A stretch of DNA of 5,069 nt from Actinomycetota bacterium. GTDB lineage: Bacteria > Actinomycetota > Acidimicrobiia > Acidimicrobiales > Ilumatobacteraceae. This document shows positions 1 to 5,019 of the stretch, one piece after another (the first letter of the stretch is position 1; each line of letters begins with the position of its first letter). The notes below the pieces were generated by a model. It was not told the DNA's origin, ran no database searches, and saw nothing but the letters and a program-made list of their open reading frames with translations. The stretch spans positions 1 through 5,069 of the forward strand of contig SYEA01000021.1 in assembly GCA_005800965.1 (NCBI GenBank), written 5' to 3'. The position numbers and the translations under genes are program-made.

Positions 1-1331
1 CCTGGTCCGAGCGCCGACAAACGGCGTCGGTGGGTCAAGCCCGACAAGGCATTGGTTTGGTCCATGAATTGCGACAACTGCGACGAGTTGAAGAACTCTT
101 TGATGGCGCCCACGAGCGGACGCACGTTGATGAGCGTCAGCGGCGAAATGCCGTCTTGATCTTGCGAACTCATGCGTTCGCGAACCACACGCTCCATACG
201 CGAAAGACCAATGCGTACTTGGTTTTGGATGAGTTCACCGACTGGACGAACACGACGGTTGGCGAAGTGGTCTTGGTCATCGAGGCGATAACCAGGCTCT
301 TGCTTCACGAGGTGCAACAAATAGGTGATGGTGGCGAGCACTTCGCTGCGGGCCAACACCGTTTGTGATTCGGTCGGGATGTCGATCTGGCCGAGCTCGT
401 TGCCGACTTGCAAACCGAAAGTCTCGGCAAGTTTGCGAACTTCGGCACCGATTTTGCGGTTCAACTTGTAGCGACCGACACGTGATGTGTCGTAGCGACG
501 TGATTCAAAGAATGCGCCTTCGAAGTTGATGCGTGCAGTGTCGACGGTGGCCGGCTCGCTTGGGCGCGTGCGGCGCATGATTTCGATCATCGCTTCGTCG
601 CGGGTTGGGGCGACGTGCTTTTCACGCAGCCACTGCTCTTCGAGGAAGTCGAAGTACTTCACGAAGCGCTCCAAGAAACCTGGTGCGTTTTGCTCGTCGT
701 AGCCGAGTGCGCGCAGGATGAGGAAGATGCTGAGGCGGCGCTTGCGGGCAATACGAGCACCAGCGGTTGGGTTCTTGCCGGGCTTGTGCTCAACGTCGAA
801 TTCAAGCCATTCGCCACGCTGTGGGTGGATGGTGCCTTTCACCAACTGGTGCTTGGCGAGGTTACGCAAACGGTAACGCTCTCCTGCTTCAAAAATCACG
901 CCTGGCGAACGCACGAGCTGGGAAACAATCACCTTTTCGATGCCGTTCACGAGGAACGTGCCGCGCTCGGTCATCTTCGGGAACTCACCGATGTAGACAA
1001 CTTGTTCTTTGATTTCACCCGTGTCGCGGTTGGAGAAACGGGCCTTTACGAAGCGCGACACCGCGTAGGTGTGATGCTTGATGCGGCATTCAGTCTCGGT
1101 GAATTTTGGCCCAGGTGTGAGTTCGCGATCGTCGGGATCAAATTCCAACTCGAGTTGCAAACTGCCGTCAGTGGTTTTGATCGGCGAGATGTCAGAGAAC
1201 ACATCCTGCAAGCCGTGGCGCATGAACCACTCGAAACTGTCTTTTTGCACCGCCAAGAGGTCGGGCATTTCCAAAATTTCTTCGAGTGACGCGAACGAAT
1301 AACGTTCGCGTGCGGCGGCGCGAGACGGCAC
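1..1331 (-). CDS. rpoB: DNA-directed RNA polymerase subunit beta, N-terminal part (partial, runs off left edge)
   Basis: This encodes the first 443 residues of the RNA polymerase beta subunit, which forms one side of the catalytic cleft and the rifampicin pocket. I translated it by hand. Recognisable parts are LEEILEMPDLLAVQKDSFEW near residues 16-35, GEFPKMTERGTFLVNG (115-130), the SQLVRSPGV segment (137-145), RYDTSRVGRYKLNRKIG (279-295), FANRRVRPVGELIQNQ (356-371), and NSSQLSQFMDQ followed by GLTHRRRLSALGP (415-443). That last block is rifampicin cluster I, with D424, H434 and S439 equal to E. coli D516, H526 and S531. The start is GTG at 1331-1329: an in-frame TAG lies five codons upstream, a GGAG sits 9 nt before the GTG, and the next in-frame ATG is at codon 22, inside conserved sequence. 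About two thirds of the protein is missing because of the window edge, not because of truncation. It is the last visible gene of the operon and is separated from rplL by 265 nt. Confidence 0.98.
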   Translation of the reverse strand, partial: MPSRAAARERYSFASLEEILEMPDLLAVQKDSFEWFMRHGLQDVFSDISPIKTTDGSLQLELEFDPDDRELTPGPKFTETECRIKHHTYAVSRFVKARFSNRDTGEIKEQVVYIGEFPKMTERGTFLVNGIEKVIVSQLVRSPGVIFEAGERYRLRNLAKHQLVKGTIHPQRGEWLEFDVEHKPGKNPTAGARIARKRRLSIFLILRALGYDEQNAPGFLERFVKYFDFLEEQWLREKHVAPTRDEAMIEIMRRTRPSEPATVDTARINFEGAFFESRRYDTSRVGRYKLNRKIGAEVRKLAETFGLQVGNELGQIDIPTESQTVLARSEVLATITYLLHLVKQEPGYRLDDQDHFANRRVRPVGELIQNQVRIGLSRMERVVRERMSSQDQDGISPLTLINVRPLVGAIKEFFNSSQLSQFMDQTNALSGLTHRRRLSALGP

Positions 1332-1340
1332 GAGATAGGA

Positions 1341-1345
1341 CTCCT
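1341..1345 (-). promoter_or_regulatory. Shine-Dalgarno site of rpoB, supports the GTG start
   Basis: AGGAG on the minus strand ends 9 nt before the GTG at 1331. It fixes the rpoB start, because no ATG is available between the in-frame stop at 1344-1346 and codon 22. Confidence 0.8.
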
Positions 1346-1426
1346 ACTTGCTGGCGGGTGAAATTGCGGGGACTAACGAAGTGCGACGTGGTGATGTGGG
1401 CTGATCGCCAATGCACGGTCGCTTGG

Positions 1427-1440
1427 CCTCTGGAGAGAGG
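1427..1440 (-). other. Small hairpin in rpoB leader
   Basis: Minus-strand CCTCT-CTCC-AGAGG gives a 5-bp stem with a 4-nt loop about 95 nt before rpoB. A 6-bp pair CGCCAA/TTGGCG flanks it and could enclose it. This is weak on its own and is recorded because the same spacer carries three stronger hairpins. Confidence 0.35.
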
Positions 1441-1482
1441 TTTGGCGGGGGCGTTGCACGGCGACTCGTCACGCTACCCGTA

Positions 1483-1534
1483 CGGGGCCGACTTTCCACC
1501 CGACAAACGTGTCGAGCGGGCGAGTTCGGCCCCG
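1483..1534 (-). promoter_or_regulatory. Long stem-loop in the rplL-rpoB spacer, candidate attenuator or RNase III site
   Basis: The outer arms are a perfect 9-bp inverted repeat (CGGGGCCGA with TCGGCCCCG, at 1526-1534 and 1483-1491). They enclose a second, 10-bp stem (1510-1519 with 1496-1505) closed by a CGTT loop, with a small asymmetric internal loop between the two. The inner stem has two G.U pairs that exist only in the minus-strand RNA. No U-tract follows, so it is not a classical intrinsic terminator. In E. coli the equivalent rplL-rpoB spacer holds a partial attenuator and an RNase III site; a similar role here is inferred from position and structure. Confidence 0.6.
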
Positions 1535-1559
1535 CCGCGGTAACGCGATCCATTGGCAG

Positions 1560-1577
1560 GGCTGCCCGCAGGCAACC
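1560..1577 (-). promoter_or_regulatory. Hairpin with UNCG-type tetraloop downstream of rplL
   Basis: Minus-strand GGTTGCC-TGCG-GGCAGCC forms a 7-bp stem with one G.U pair. The loop reads UGCG closed by a C-G pair, which fits the stable cUNCGg tetraloop class. It lies one base from the hairpin that overlaps the rplL stop codon. No U-run follows, so an mRNA stability or processing role is more likely than termination. Confidence 0.55.
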
Positions 1578-1578
1578 G

Positions 1579-1600
1579 CTGACCGGTGTGAACCGATCAG
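1579..1600 (-). promoter_or_regulatory. Hairpin overlapping the rplL stop codon
   Basis: A 9-bp stem (1592-1600 with 1579-1587, loop TCAC) starts in the last sense codon of rplL and includes its TGA. One G.U pair occurs in the sense RNA. It could protect the rplJL message from 3' decay or modulate read-through into rpoB. This is inferred from structure only. Confidence 0.5.
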
Positions 1601-1977
1601 GCCAATTCGACTGTGGCGCCTACTTCTTCGAGCTTGGCTTTTGCCTTGTTGGCATCGTCCTTGCTTACTTTTTCCAAGATGGGCTTCGGTGCGGCATCGA
1701 CCAGTTCCTTGGCTTCTTTCAGACCAAGGTTGGTGAGCTCACGAACGACCTTGATGACTTGGATGGGCTGGCCACCCTTGTCCTTCAAGACCACCGAAAA
1801 CTCGTCTTTGTCGTCAGCGGCGGCGGCTGCTGGAGCGCCTCCACCGGCAGCGGCAACGGCCACTGGGGCGGCTGCAGTGACGCCGAACTTCTCTTCGAAC
1901 GCGTCGAGCAGTTCCTTCAGCTCCAACACGGTGAGGGCTGCGATCCCGTCGAGGATCTGGTCCTTGGTGAGTGACAT
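1597..1977 (-). CDS. rplL: 50S ribosomal protein L7/L12
   Basis: The 126-residue acidic stalk protein is present as dimers on L10 and recruits and activates translational GTPases (EF-Tu, EF-G, IF2, RF3). The N-terminal dimerisation and L10-binding domain covers about residues 1-33 (TKDQILDGIAALTVLELKEL). The flexible Ala/Gly/Pro-rich hinge covers about 34-55. The factor-binding C-terminal domain covers about 58-126 with the hallmark VIKVVRELTNLGLKEAKELV (74-93), then APKPI and the terminal GATVELA. Length is normal for the family. The ATG start has GAGGA 7 nt upstream. It follows rplJ by 92 nt, and a hairpin begins at its stop codon. L7/L12 is made in excess of other ribosomal proteins, which fits a structured boundary between it and rpoB. 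Confidence 0.99.
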   Translation of the reverse strand: MSLTKDQILDGIAALTVLELKELLDAFEEKFGVTAAAPVAVAAAGGGAPAAAAADDKDEFSVVLKDKGGQPIQVIKVVRELTNLGLKEAKELVDAAPKPILEKVSKDDANKAKAKLEEVGATVELA

Positions 1978-2005
1978 GTGTATTTCCTCTTTCTTTCTTG
2001 GTTAC

Positions 2006-2039
2006 CTGTGGTGATTACGTGTATTCGATCTGTGGTGAT
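2006..2039 (-). repeat. 10-bp direct repeat pair in the rplJ-rplL spacer
   Basis: ATCACCACAG (minus strand) occurs twice, at 2030-2039 and 2006-2015, with a 24-nt period. A shorter ATCACCAC recurs in the rpoB leader at about 1391-1398. The function is unknown. The copies lie between the rplJ stop and the rplL Shine-Dalgarno site, so a role in initiation at rplL is possible but unproven. Confidence 0.6.
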
Positions 2040-2051
2040 GGCGTTGCTTAC

Positions 2052-2065
2052 CTGCCGAGCGGCAG
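2052..2065 (-). other. Small GC hairpin after rplJ
   Basis: CTGCC-GCTC-GGCAG gives a 5-bp stem with a 4-nt loop, 4 nt past the rplJ stop codon. There is no U-tract, so it is not an intrinsic terminator. It may slow 3'-5' decay or reset translation between rplJ and rplL. Confidence 0.4.
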
Positions 2066-2069
2066 TTCG

Positions 2070-2597
2070 TTACGCCGCTTCCTTTTGCTCCACGAGCGCT
2101 TTCAAGCCGTAAGCGGCTTTACGCGGCAACGCAGAGAGCATGTATGCGGTGTTGGTCATCGGGGCCTTGAGCAGGCCGGCAAGCTTGGCGAGCATCACGT
2201 CGCGCGACGGCAGGTCGGCAAGCGCCTTCAAACCCTTTGCATCGACCGCTTTGCCATCAACAACGGCACCCGTCAACTTGAGGGCGGTGTTTTCTTTGGC
2301 GAAATCGCGCAGCGCCTTGGCCACTGCCGAAACCTCACCCGATACGAAGGTGATGGCAACAGGTCCACCGACCATGGTCTCCACCGCGGCCATGTCGCCA
2401 TCGCGAGCAGCAATCTTGACGAGCGTGTTTTTGTACACCTTGTACTCGGCACCCAACGGACGCAGCGCGCGTCGCAACGTGGCCAGTGCTCCCACGGTCA
2501 AACCGCGGTATTCAGAGACGATCACAGAATTCGACGCGGCGAACTTTTCGCGAACTTCGGCGACGACGGCTGCCTTTTCGGCGCGTGCTGTTGACAT
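2070..2597 (-). CDS. rplJ: 50S ribosomal protein L10
   Basis: L10 anchors the L7/L12 dimers to the GTPase-associated centre of 23S rRNA beside L11, and in many bacteria represses its own operon. The 175-residue product has family length. Visible hallmarks are YRGLTVGALATLRRALR (30-46), GAEYKVYKNTL (49-59), GGPVAITF (77-84) and LPSRDVMLAKLAGLLKAPM (129-147). A C-terminal helix from about 150 to 175 (AYMLSALPRKAAYGLKALVE) is the expected platform for L7/L12 dimers. The ATG at 2597 has AAGGA 6 nt upstream within AGGAAGGA. A 168-nt structured leader precedes it, consistent with autoregulation by the L10-L7/L12 complex. rplL follows, as in nearly all bacteria. Confidence 0.99.
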   Translation of the reverse strand: MSTARAEKAAVVAEVREKFAASNSVIVSEYRGLTVGALATLRRALRPLGAEYKVYKNTLVKIAARDGDMAAVETMVGGPVAITFVSGEVSAVAKALRDFAKENTALKLTGAVVDGKAVDAKGLKALADLPSRDVMLAKLAGLLKAPMTNTAYMLSALPRKAAYGLKALVEQKEAA

Positions 2598-2618
2598 CTG
2601 ATTTCCTTCCTCGTGTGG

Positions 2619-2710
2619 CCAGGTTGCCCTGATTATTCACCCCGGCGGGGCGAACCACATTTCTATGGTTGGTAGTGCATGGGCGACGCTATCGGCACTC
2701 GGTGCCAGAT
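2619..2710 (-). promoter_or_regulatory. Structured rplJ leader, candidate L10 autoregulatory leader
   Basis: In the 168-nt rplA-rplJ spacer the minus-strand RNA can form four stem-loops. (1) 2691-2710: AUC, bulged U, GGCAC, loop CGA, then GUGCC GAU. (2) 2653-2670: AACCAUA, a GAAA tetraloop, then UGUGGUU. (3) 2638-2652, extendable to 2636-2654: a GC-rich stem of four G-C pairs plus flanking pairs around a GCC loop. (4) 2619-2632: UCAGG, a GCAA tetraloop, then CCUGG, just upstream of the Shine-Dalgarno site. Two GNRA loops and a stack of adjoining stems indicate a functional RNA. The position matches the known L10 leader family, whose ligand is the L10-L7/L12 complex. I could not confirm a kink-turn, so the family assignment rests on position and structure. 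Confidence 0.5.
2684..2696 (-). repeat. 13-bp intergenic repeat element, copy upstream of rplJ
   Basis: GCCGATAGCGTCG on the minus strand is identical to the copy at 3531-3543 upstream of rplA. Its GCCGAT half is the 3' arm of the leader hairpin at 2691-2710. The copy ends 86 nt before the rplJ start. Confidence 0.7.
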
Positions 2711-2765
2711 TGCTACCCCCGCTGGGTTGTGTTTATTCGACGGGTACGCGACGTCTGTTCAACGT

Positions 2766-3467
2766 CTATTCAACGATGCTTGGGTCGATTCGCACGGCTG
2801 GGCTCATGGTTGACGACAAGGTGATGCGCTTCATGTAGCGCCCCTTGGCGGATGCAGGCTTGGAGCGCACGAGTTCGTCCAACACGGCTTTCACGTTGGC
2901 GACCAACGCAGACACTTCGAAACTGGCCTTGCCGACTGGCACGTGCACGTTGCCGTAGCGATCCGTGCGATATTCCACCTTGCCACCTTTGAATTCGGTG
3001 ACGGCGCGGGCCACGTCGGTGGTGACGGTTCCTGTCTTGGGGTTCGGCATCAAGCCACGTGGGCCGAGCGCACGACCGAGTTTGCCGACCATCGGCATGA
3101 GGTCGGGCGTGGCGATCACGATGTCGAAGTTCATGTTGCCTTTTTCAATGTCGGTGGCCAAGTCATCGGCACCCACCACGTCTGCCCCAGCATCGCGAGC
3201 CAACTTGGCATTATCGCCTTGGGCGAATACTGCGACGCGCACGGTTTTGCCGGTGCCAGACGGCATCGAAATGGTGCCGCGAATGGTTTGCTCGCTTTTC
3301 TTGGTATCCAAACCAAGGCGCACCGCGAGATCGAGTGTTTCATCAAACTTGGCTTTCGCCATCGACTTCACTTTGGTGACTGCAGCAGTCATGTCGTGAA
3401 GTTCATCGCGATTCAGGCCTGTGGCCGATGCGACATACTTTTTACCGCGGTTATTTTCTGTGGCCAT
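2766..3467 (-). CDS. rplA: 50S ribosomal protein L1
   Basis: L1 forms the mobile L1 stalk on 23S rRNA and assists release of deacylated tRNA from the E site; in several bacteria it also represses its own mRNA. The 233-residue product is of normal length. Family features are RGKKYVASA (7-15), VRLGLDTKKSEQTIRGT (49-65), the domain II start GTGKTVRVAVFA (71-82), the signature GKLGRALGPRGLMPNPKTG (128-146), and GGKVEYRTDRYGNVHVPVGK (161-180) returning to domain I. The ATG at 3467 follows GAGGGAGG, a strong ribosome binding site. The upstream spacer from rplK is 95 nt and contains a palindrome and the 13-bp repeat. The downstream spacer carries the rplJ leader. Nothing in the protein looks broken. 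Confidence 0.99.
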   Translation of the reverse strand: MATENNRGKKYVASATGLNRDELHDMTAAVTKVKSMAKAKFDETLDLAVRLGLDTKKSEQTIRGTISMPSGTGKTVRVAVFAQGDNAKLARDAGADVVGADDLATDIEKGNMNFDIVIATPDLMPMVGKLGRALGPRGLMPNPKTGTVTTDVARAVTEFKGGKVEYRTDRYGNVHVPVGKASFEVSALVANVKAVLDELVRSKPASAKGRYMKRITLSSTMSPAVRIDPSIVE

Positions 3468-3530
3468 AAAGCCTCCCTCGTTGTTATGGCAGTCGGATGA
3501 GGTGATACCGACGAGCCGTTGTTGAAACCC

Positions 3531-3543
3531 CGACGCTATCGGC
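3531..3543 (-). repeat. 13-bp intergenic repeat element, copy upstream of rplA
   Basis: GCCGATAGCGTCG on the minus strand is identical to the copy at 2684-2696. Its GCCGAT half is also the 3' arm of the palindrome at 3538-3549, so both copies sit at the 3' side of a hairpin. The copy ends 63 nt before the rplA start. The shorter core CCGATAGC recurs upstream of secE at 5012-5019. Confidence 0.7.
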
Positions 3544-3549
3544 GCCGAT
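3538..3549 (-). promoter_or_regulatory. 12-bp perfect palindrome in the rplK-rplA spacer
   Basis: ATCGGCGCCGAT is a perfect palindrome 13 nt after the rplK stop codon. As RNA it would form a short stem; the flanking ACGC (3555-3558) and GCGT (3534-3537) could close it below an asymmetric internal loop (AACAAG opposite A). It could be an L1 target on the mRNA, a processing site, or a DNA operator. The sequence does not decide between these. Confidence 0.45.
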
Positions 3550-3562
3550 CTTGTTGCGTGCC

Positions 3563-3991
3563 TTACGGCGTGACGGTCAGCCCCATGCTGCGGGCGGTGC
3601 CGCGCACTTGCTGCTTGGCGGCTTCCAAATCATTGGCGTTCAAGTCGGGCATCTTGCGCTTGGCGATATCTTCGATGTCTTTTTCATTCACCGAGCCGGC
3701 CACTTCTTTGCCCGGGTTCTTGGCGGCTTTATCGATGCCGGCCTTTTCACGCAACAGCACCGGAGTTGGCGGTGTCTTCAACTTGAACTCAAACGAGCGG
3801 TCGTCGAAAATCGTGATTTCTACTGGAATAACCGTGCCTACTTGGCTTTCAGTTGCAGCGTTGTACTGCTTCACGAACTCCATGATCTGGATGCCGTGGG
3901 GTCCGAGTGCGGTACCCACTGGTGGCGCGGGTGTTGCCTTGCCTGCTGGAATCTGAATCTTGACGATTGCGGAGACTTCTTTTTTTGCCAT
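3563..3991 (-). CDS. rplK: 50S ribosomal protein L11
   Basis: L11 binds 23S rRNA in the GTPase-associated centre, contacts EF-G and release factors, and with the rRNA forms the thiostrepton and micrococcin site. The 142-residue product matches family length. The N-terminal domain (about 1-70) has MAKKEVSAIVKIQIPAGKA, PAPPVGTALGPHGIQIMEF (21-39) and VIPVEITIFDDRSFEF (54-69). The rRNA-binding C-terminal domain (about 75-142) ends in the signature GTARSMGL (131-138). Unusual: T27 stands where most L11 proteins have proline (GPALG), while P23 and P24 are kept; N is also replaced by T20 in the same loop. The start is fixed by the MAKK N-terminus and by AAAGGA 11 nt upstream. The gap to nusG is 60 nt. 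Confidence 0.99.
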   Translation of the reverse strand: MAKKEVSAIVKIQIPAGKATPAPPVGTALGPHGIQIMEFVKQYNAATESQVGTVIPVEITIFDDRSFEFKLKTPPTPVLLREKAGIDKAAKNPGKEVAGSVNEKDIEDIAKRKMPDLNANDLEAAKQQVRGTARSMGLTVTP

Positions 3992-4051
3992 GTGGAAAGT
4001 GATCCTTTACTGAGAGTTGTCTGGAGATGTACTGGATGGATGATGAGTTGA

Positions 4052-4696
4052 TTAGAGCTTGGCTACTTGACCGAAGTCCATTTCGACCAATGTGTCGCGG
4101 CCGAAAATGTTGACGAGCACTTTCAACTTCATGTGATCGCCATTGATTTCGGCAATCTGGCCTTGGAAGTCGGCAAATGGGCCTTCCTTCACGCGCACTG
4201 CTTCGCCAACGTCGTACTCCATCTTTGGCGCTTTGCGCTTGGGCTGCACTTCACCCTCTTCTTTCGGCGCAAAGAAGTGCTGCACTTCCTTCTTCGACAG
4301 CGGTGTAGGTCGTTGACCACGCTGGTTTTGCCCGACGAAGCCGGTGATGCCTGGGGTTTGGCGAACACAAAGCCATGACTCGTCGTCGAGTTCGCAACGC
4401 ACGAGAATGTAGCCAGGGAACATCTTTTTCTGCACGGTCTGCTTGCGGCCGTTCTTGAACTCCACCACATCTTCCATCGGGATGACAATTTCATAGATCT
4501 TTTGCTCAAGGTGCATGGTCTGCACGCGCGCTTGCATCGCTTGTTCGGCCTTCTTTTCGTAGCCCGATTGGCTGTGCACGACGTACCACTTGCCGGGGCG
4601 CAACCAGGGGCGCTCGATGATTTCTTCGTCGGCCCCGTCAGTGGTGAGGTCGAATTCAGAATCGACGAGTGATTCGGTGGTGTTGTCTGTGTTCAT
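4052..4696 (-). CDS. nusG: Transcription termination/antitermination protein NusG
   Basis: NusG binds the RNA polymerase clamp helices, affects elongation and pausing, and can contact Rho or ribosomal protein S10 through its KOW domain. The product is 214 residues, longer than E. coli NusG (181) because of an N-terminal acidic extension of about 35 residues (rich in D, E, T). The NGN domain runs from about 36 (GKWYVVHSQSGYEKKAE) to 141, with FPGYILV (93-99) and TPGITGFVG (114-122). After a charged linker, the KOW domain runs from about 163 to 212 (GEAVRVKEGPFADFQGQI, then VNIFGRDTLVEMDFGQV). L203 replaces a proline normally found in the TPVEL stretch. The ATG is 5 nt after the secE stop, with the ribosome binding site inside secE, so translation is probably coupled. 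Confidence 0.98.
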   Translation of the reverse strand: MNTDNTTESLVDSEFDLTTDGADEEIIERPWLRPGKWYVVHSQSGYEKKAEQAMQARVQTMHLEQKIYEIVIPMEDVVEFKNGRKQTVQKKMFPGYILVRCELDDESWLCVRQTPGITGFVGQNQRGQRPTPLSKKEVQHFFAPKEEGEVQPKRKAPKMEYDVGEAVRVKEGPFADFQGQIAEINGDHMKLKVLVNIFGRDTLVEMDFGQVAKL

Positions 4697-4701
4697 AGTT
4701 G

Positions 4702-4998
4702 TTAGTCCTTATATAGCCAGCCGGAGAGAACTCCGAACAATGAATCGAGCCCGAAAATGTAACTCGTGATGATAACCACCGCAACGAGCACGATGACCGA
4801 ATAGCGACGAACCTCCGGCCACTTGGGCCACGAAACTTTACGCATCTCGTCACGCACCTCGCGGATGTAGCGAAAGACGCCGACGCGTTCGCGAGTCTGG
4901 GATGGGGCCACCGGGGCGCGAACAGGGGCGCCCTGCTCGTTGACCGCACCCATGCGACGCATGGCGCGTTTCTGCTGCCGGTTGAGATCCATTGACAT
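4702..4998 (-). CDS. secE: Protein translocase subunit SecE
   Basis: SecE is the small essential membrane subunit that clamps the SecY channel in the SecYEG translocon. The 98-residue product has a basic, probably cytoplasmic N-terminal tail (NRQQKRAMRRMG, 6-17), then the conserved amphipathic motif FRYIREVRDEMRKVSWPKWPE (42-62). One transmembrane helix follows at about 66-82 (YSVIVLVAVVIITSYIF), then a short hydrophobic tail (GLDSLFGVLSGWLY). It is the single-span form usual outside enterobacteria. Two ATGs are available (codons 1 and 3, at 4998 and 4992). Neither has a convincing Shine-Dalgarno site, so the exact start is uncertain by two residues. It lies 39 nt after the tRNA and 5 nt before nusG, the standard arrangement. 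Confidence 0.97.
   Translation of the reverse strand: MSMDLNRQQKRAMRRMGAVNEQGAPVRAPVAPSQTRERVGVFRYIREVRDEMRKVSWPKWPEVRRYSVIVLVAVVIITSYIFGLDSLFGVLSGWLYKD
4706..4710 (-). promoter_or_regulatory. Shine-Dalgarno site of nusG, inside the end of secE
   Basis: AAGGA lies within the last two sense codons of secE (AAG GAC) and ends 9 nt before the nusG ATG. This placement implies that ribosomes finishing secE clear or deliver initiation at nusG. Confidence 0.75.
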
Positions 4999-5011
4999 AC
5001 GGGTGTCAAAG

Positions 5012-5019
5012 GCTATCGG
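5012..5019 (-). other. CCGATAGC motif in the secE leader
   Basis: The 8-nt core of the 13-bp intergenic element occurs a third time here, 13 nt before the secE ATG. Only 8 positions match and no hairpin is evident around it, so it may be coincidental. Confidence 0.3.

Noticed and set aside
615..1289. Long plus-strand open frame opposite rpoB
   Set aside because: It is the antisense of a clearly conserved rpoB reading frame, has no ribosome binding site evidence and no family resemblance. The same holds for the plus-strand frame at 30-368.
1192..1416. Minus-strand small open frame spanning the rpoB start region
   Set aside because: It overlaps rpoB in another frame, is Arg/Thr-rich and low in plausibility, and the rpoB frame is unambiguous here.
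1471..1480. GGTAGCGT in the rpoB leader as a -10 promoter element
   Set aside because: TAGCGT fits TANNNT, but no matching -35 lies at normal spacing and it sits next to the long stem-loop. A promoter cannot be supported by eye.
1344..1553. Small open frames on either strand in the rplL-rpoB spacer
   Set aside because: They coincide with the hairpin-rich leader, show no protein-like composition or good ribosome binding site, and are better explained as structured RNA.
1483..1600. Intrinsic (Rho-independent) terminator after rplL
   Set aside because: The hairpins are strong, but none is followed by a U-tract on the minus strand and rpoB continues in the same direction.
1971..2601. Plus-strand open frames opposite rplJ
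   Set aside because: Shadow frames of the L10 gene created by codon bias; their product sequences are not recognisable.
5004..5009. TTGACA on the minus strand just before secE as a -35 box
   Set aside because: A 16-18 nt spacer would place the -10 inside secE, and no TANNNT hexamer is found there.
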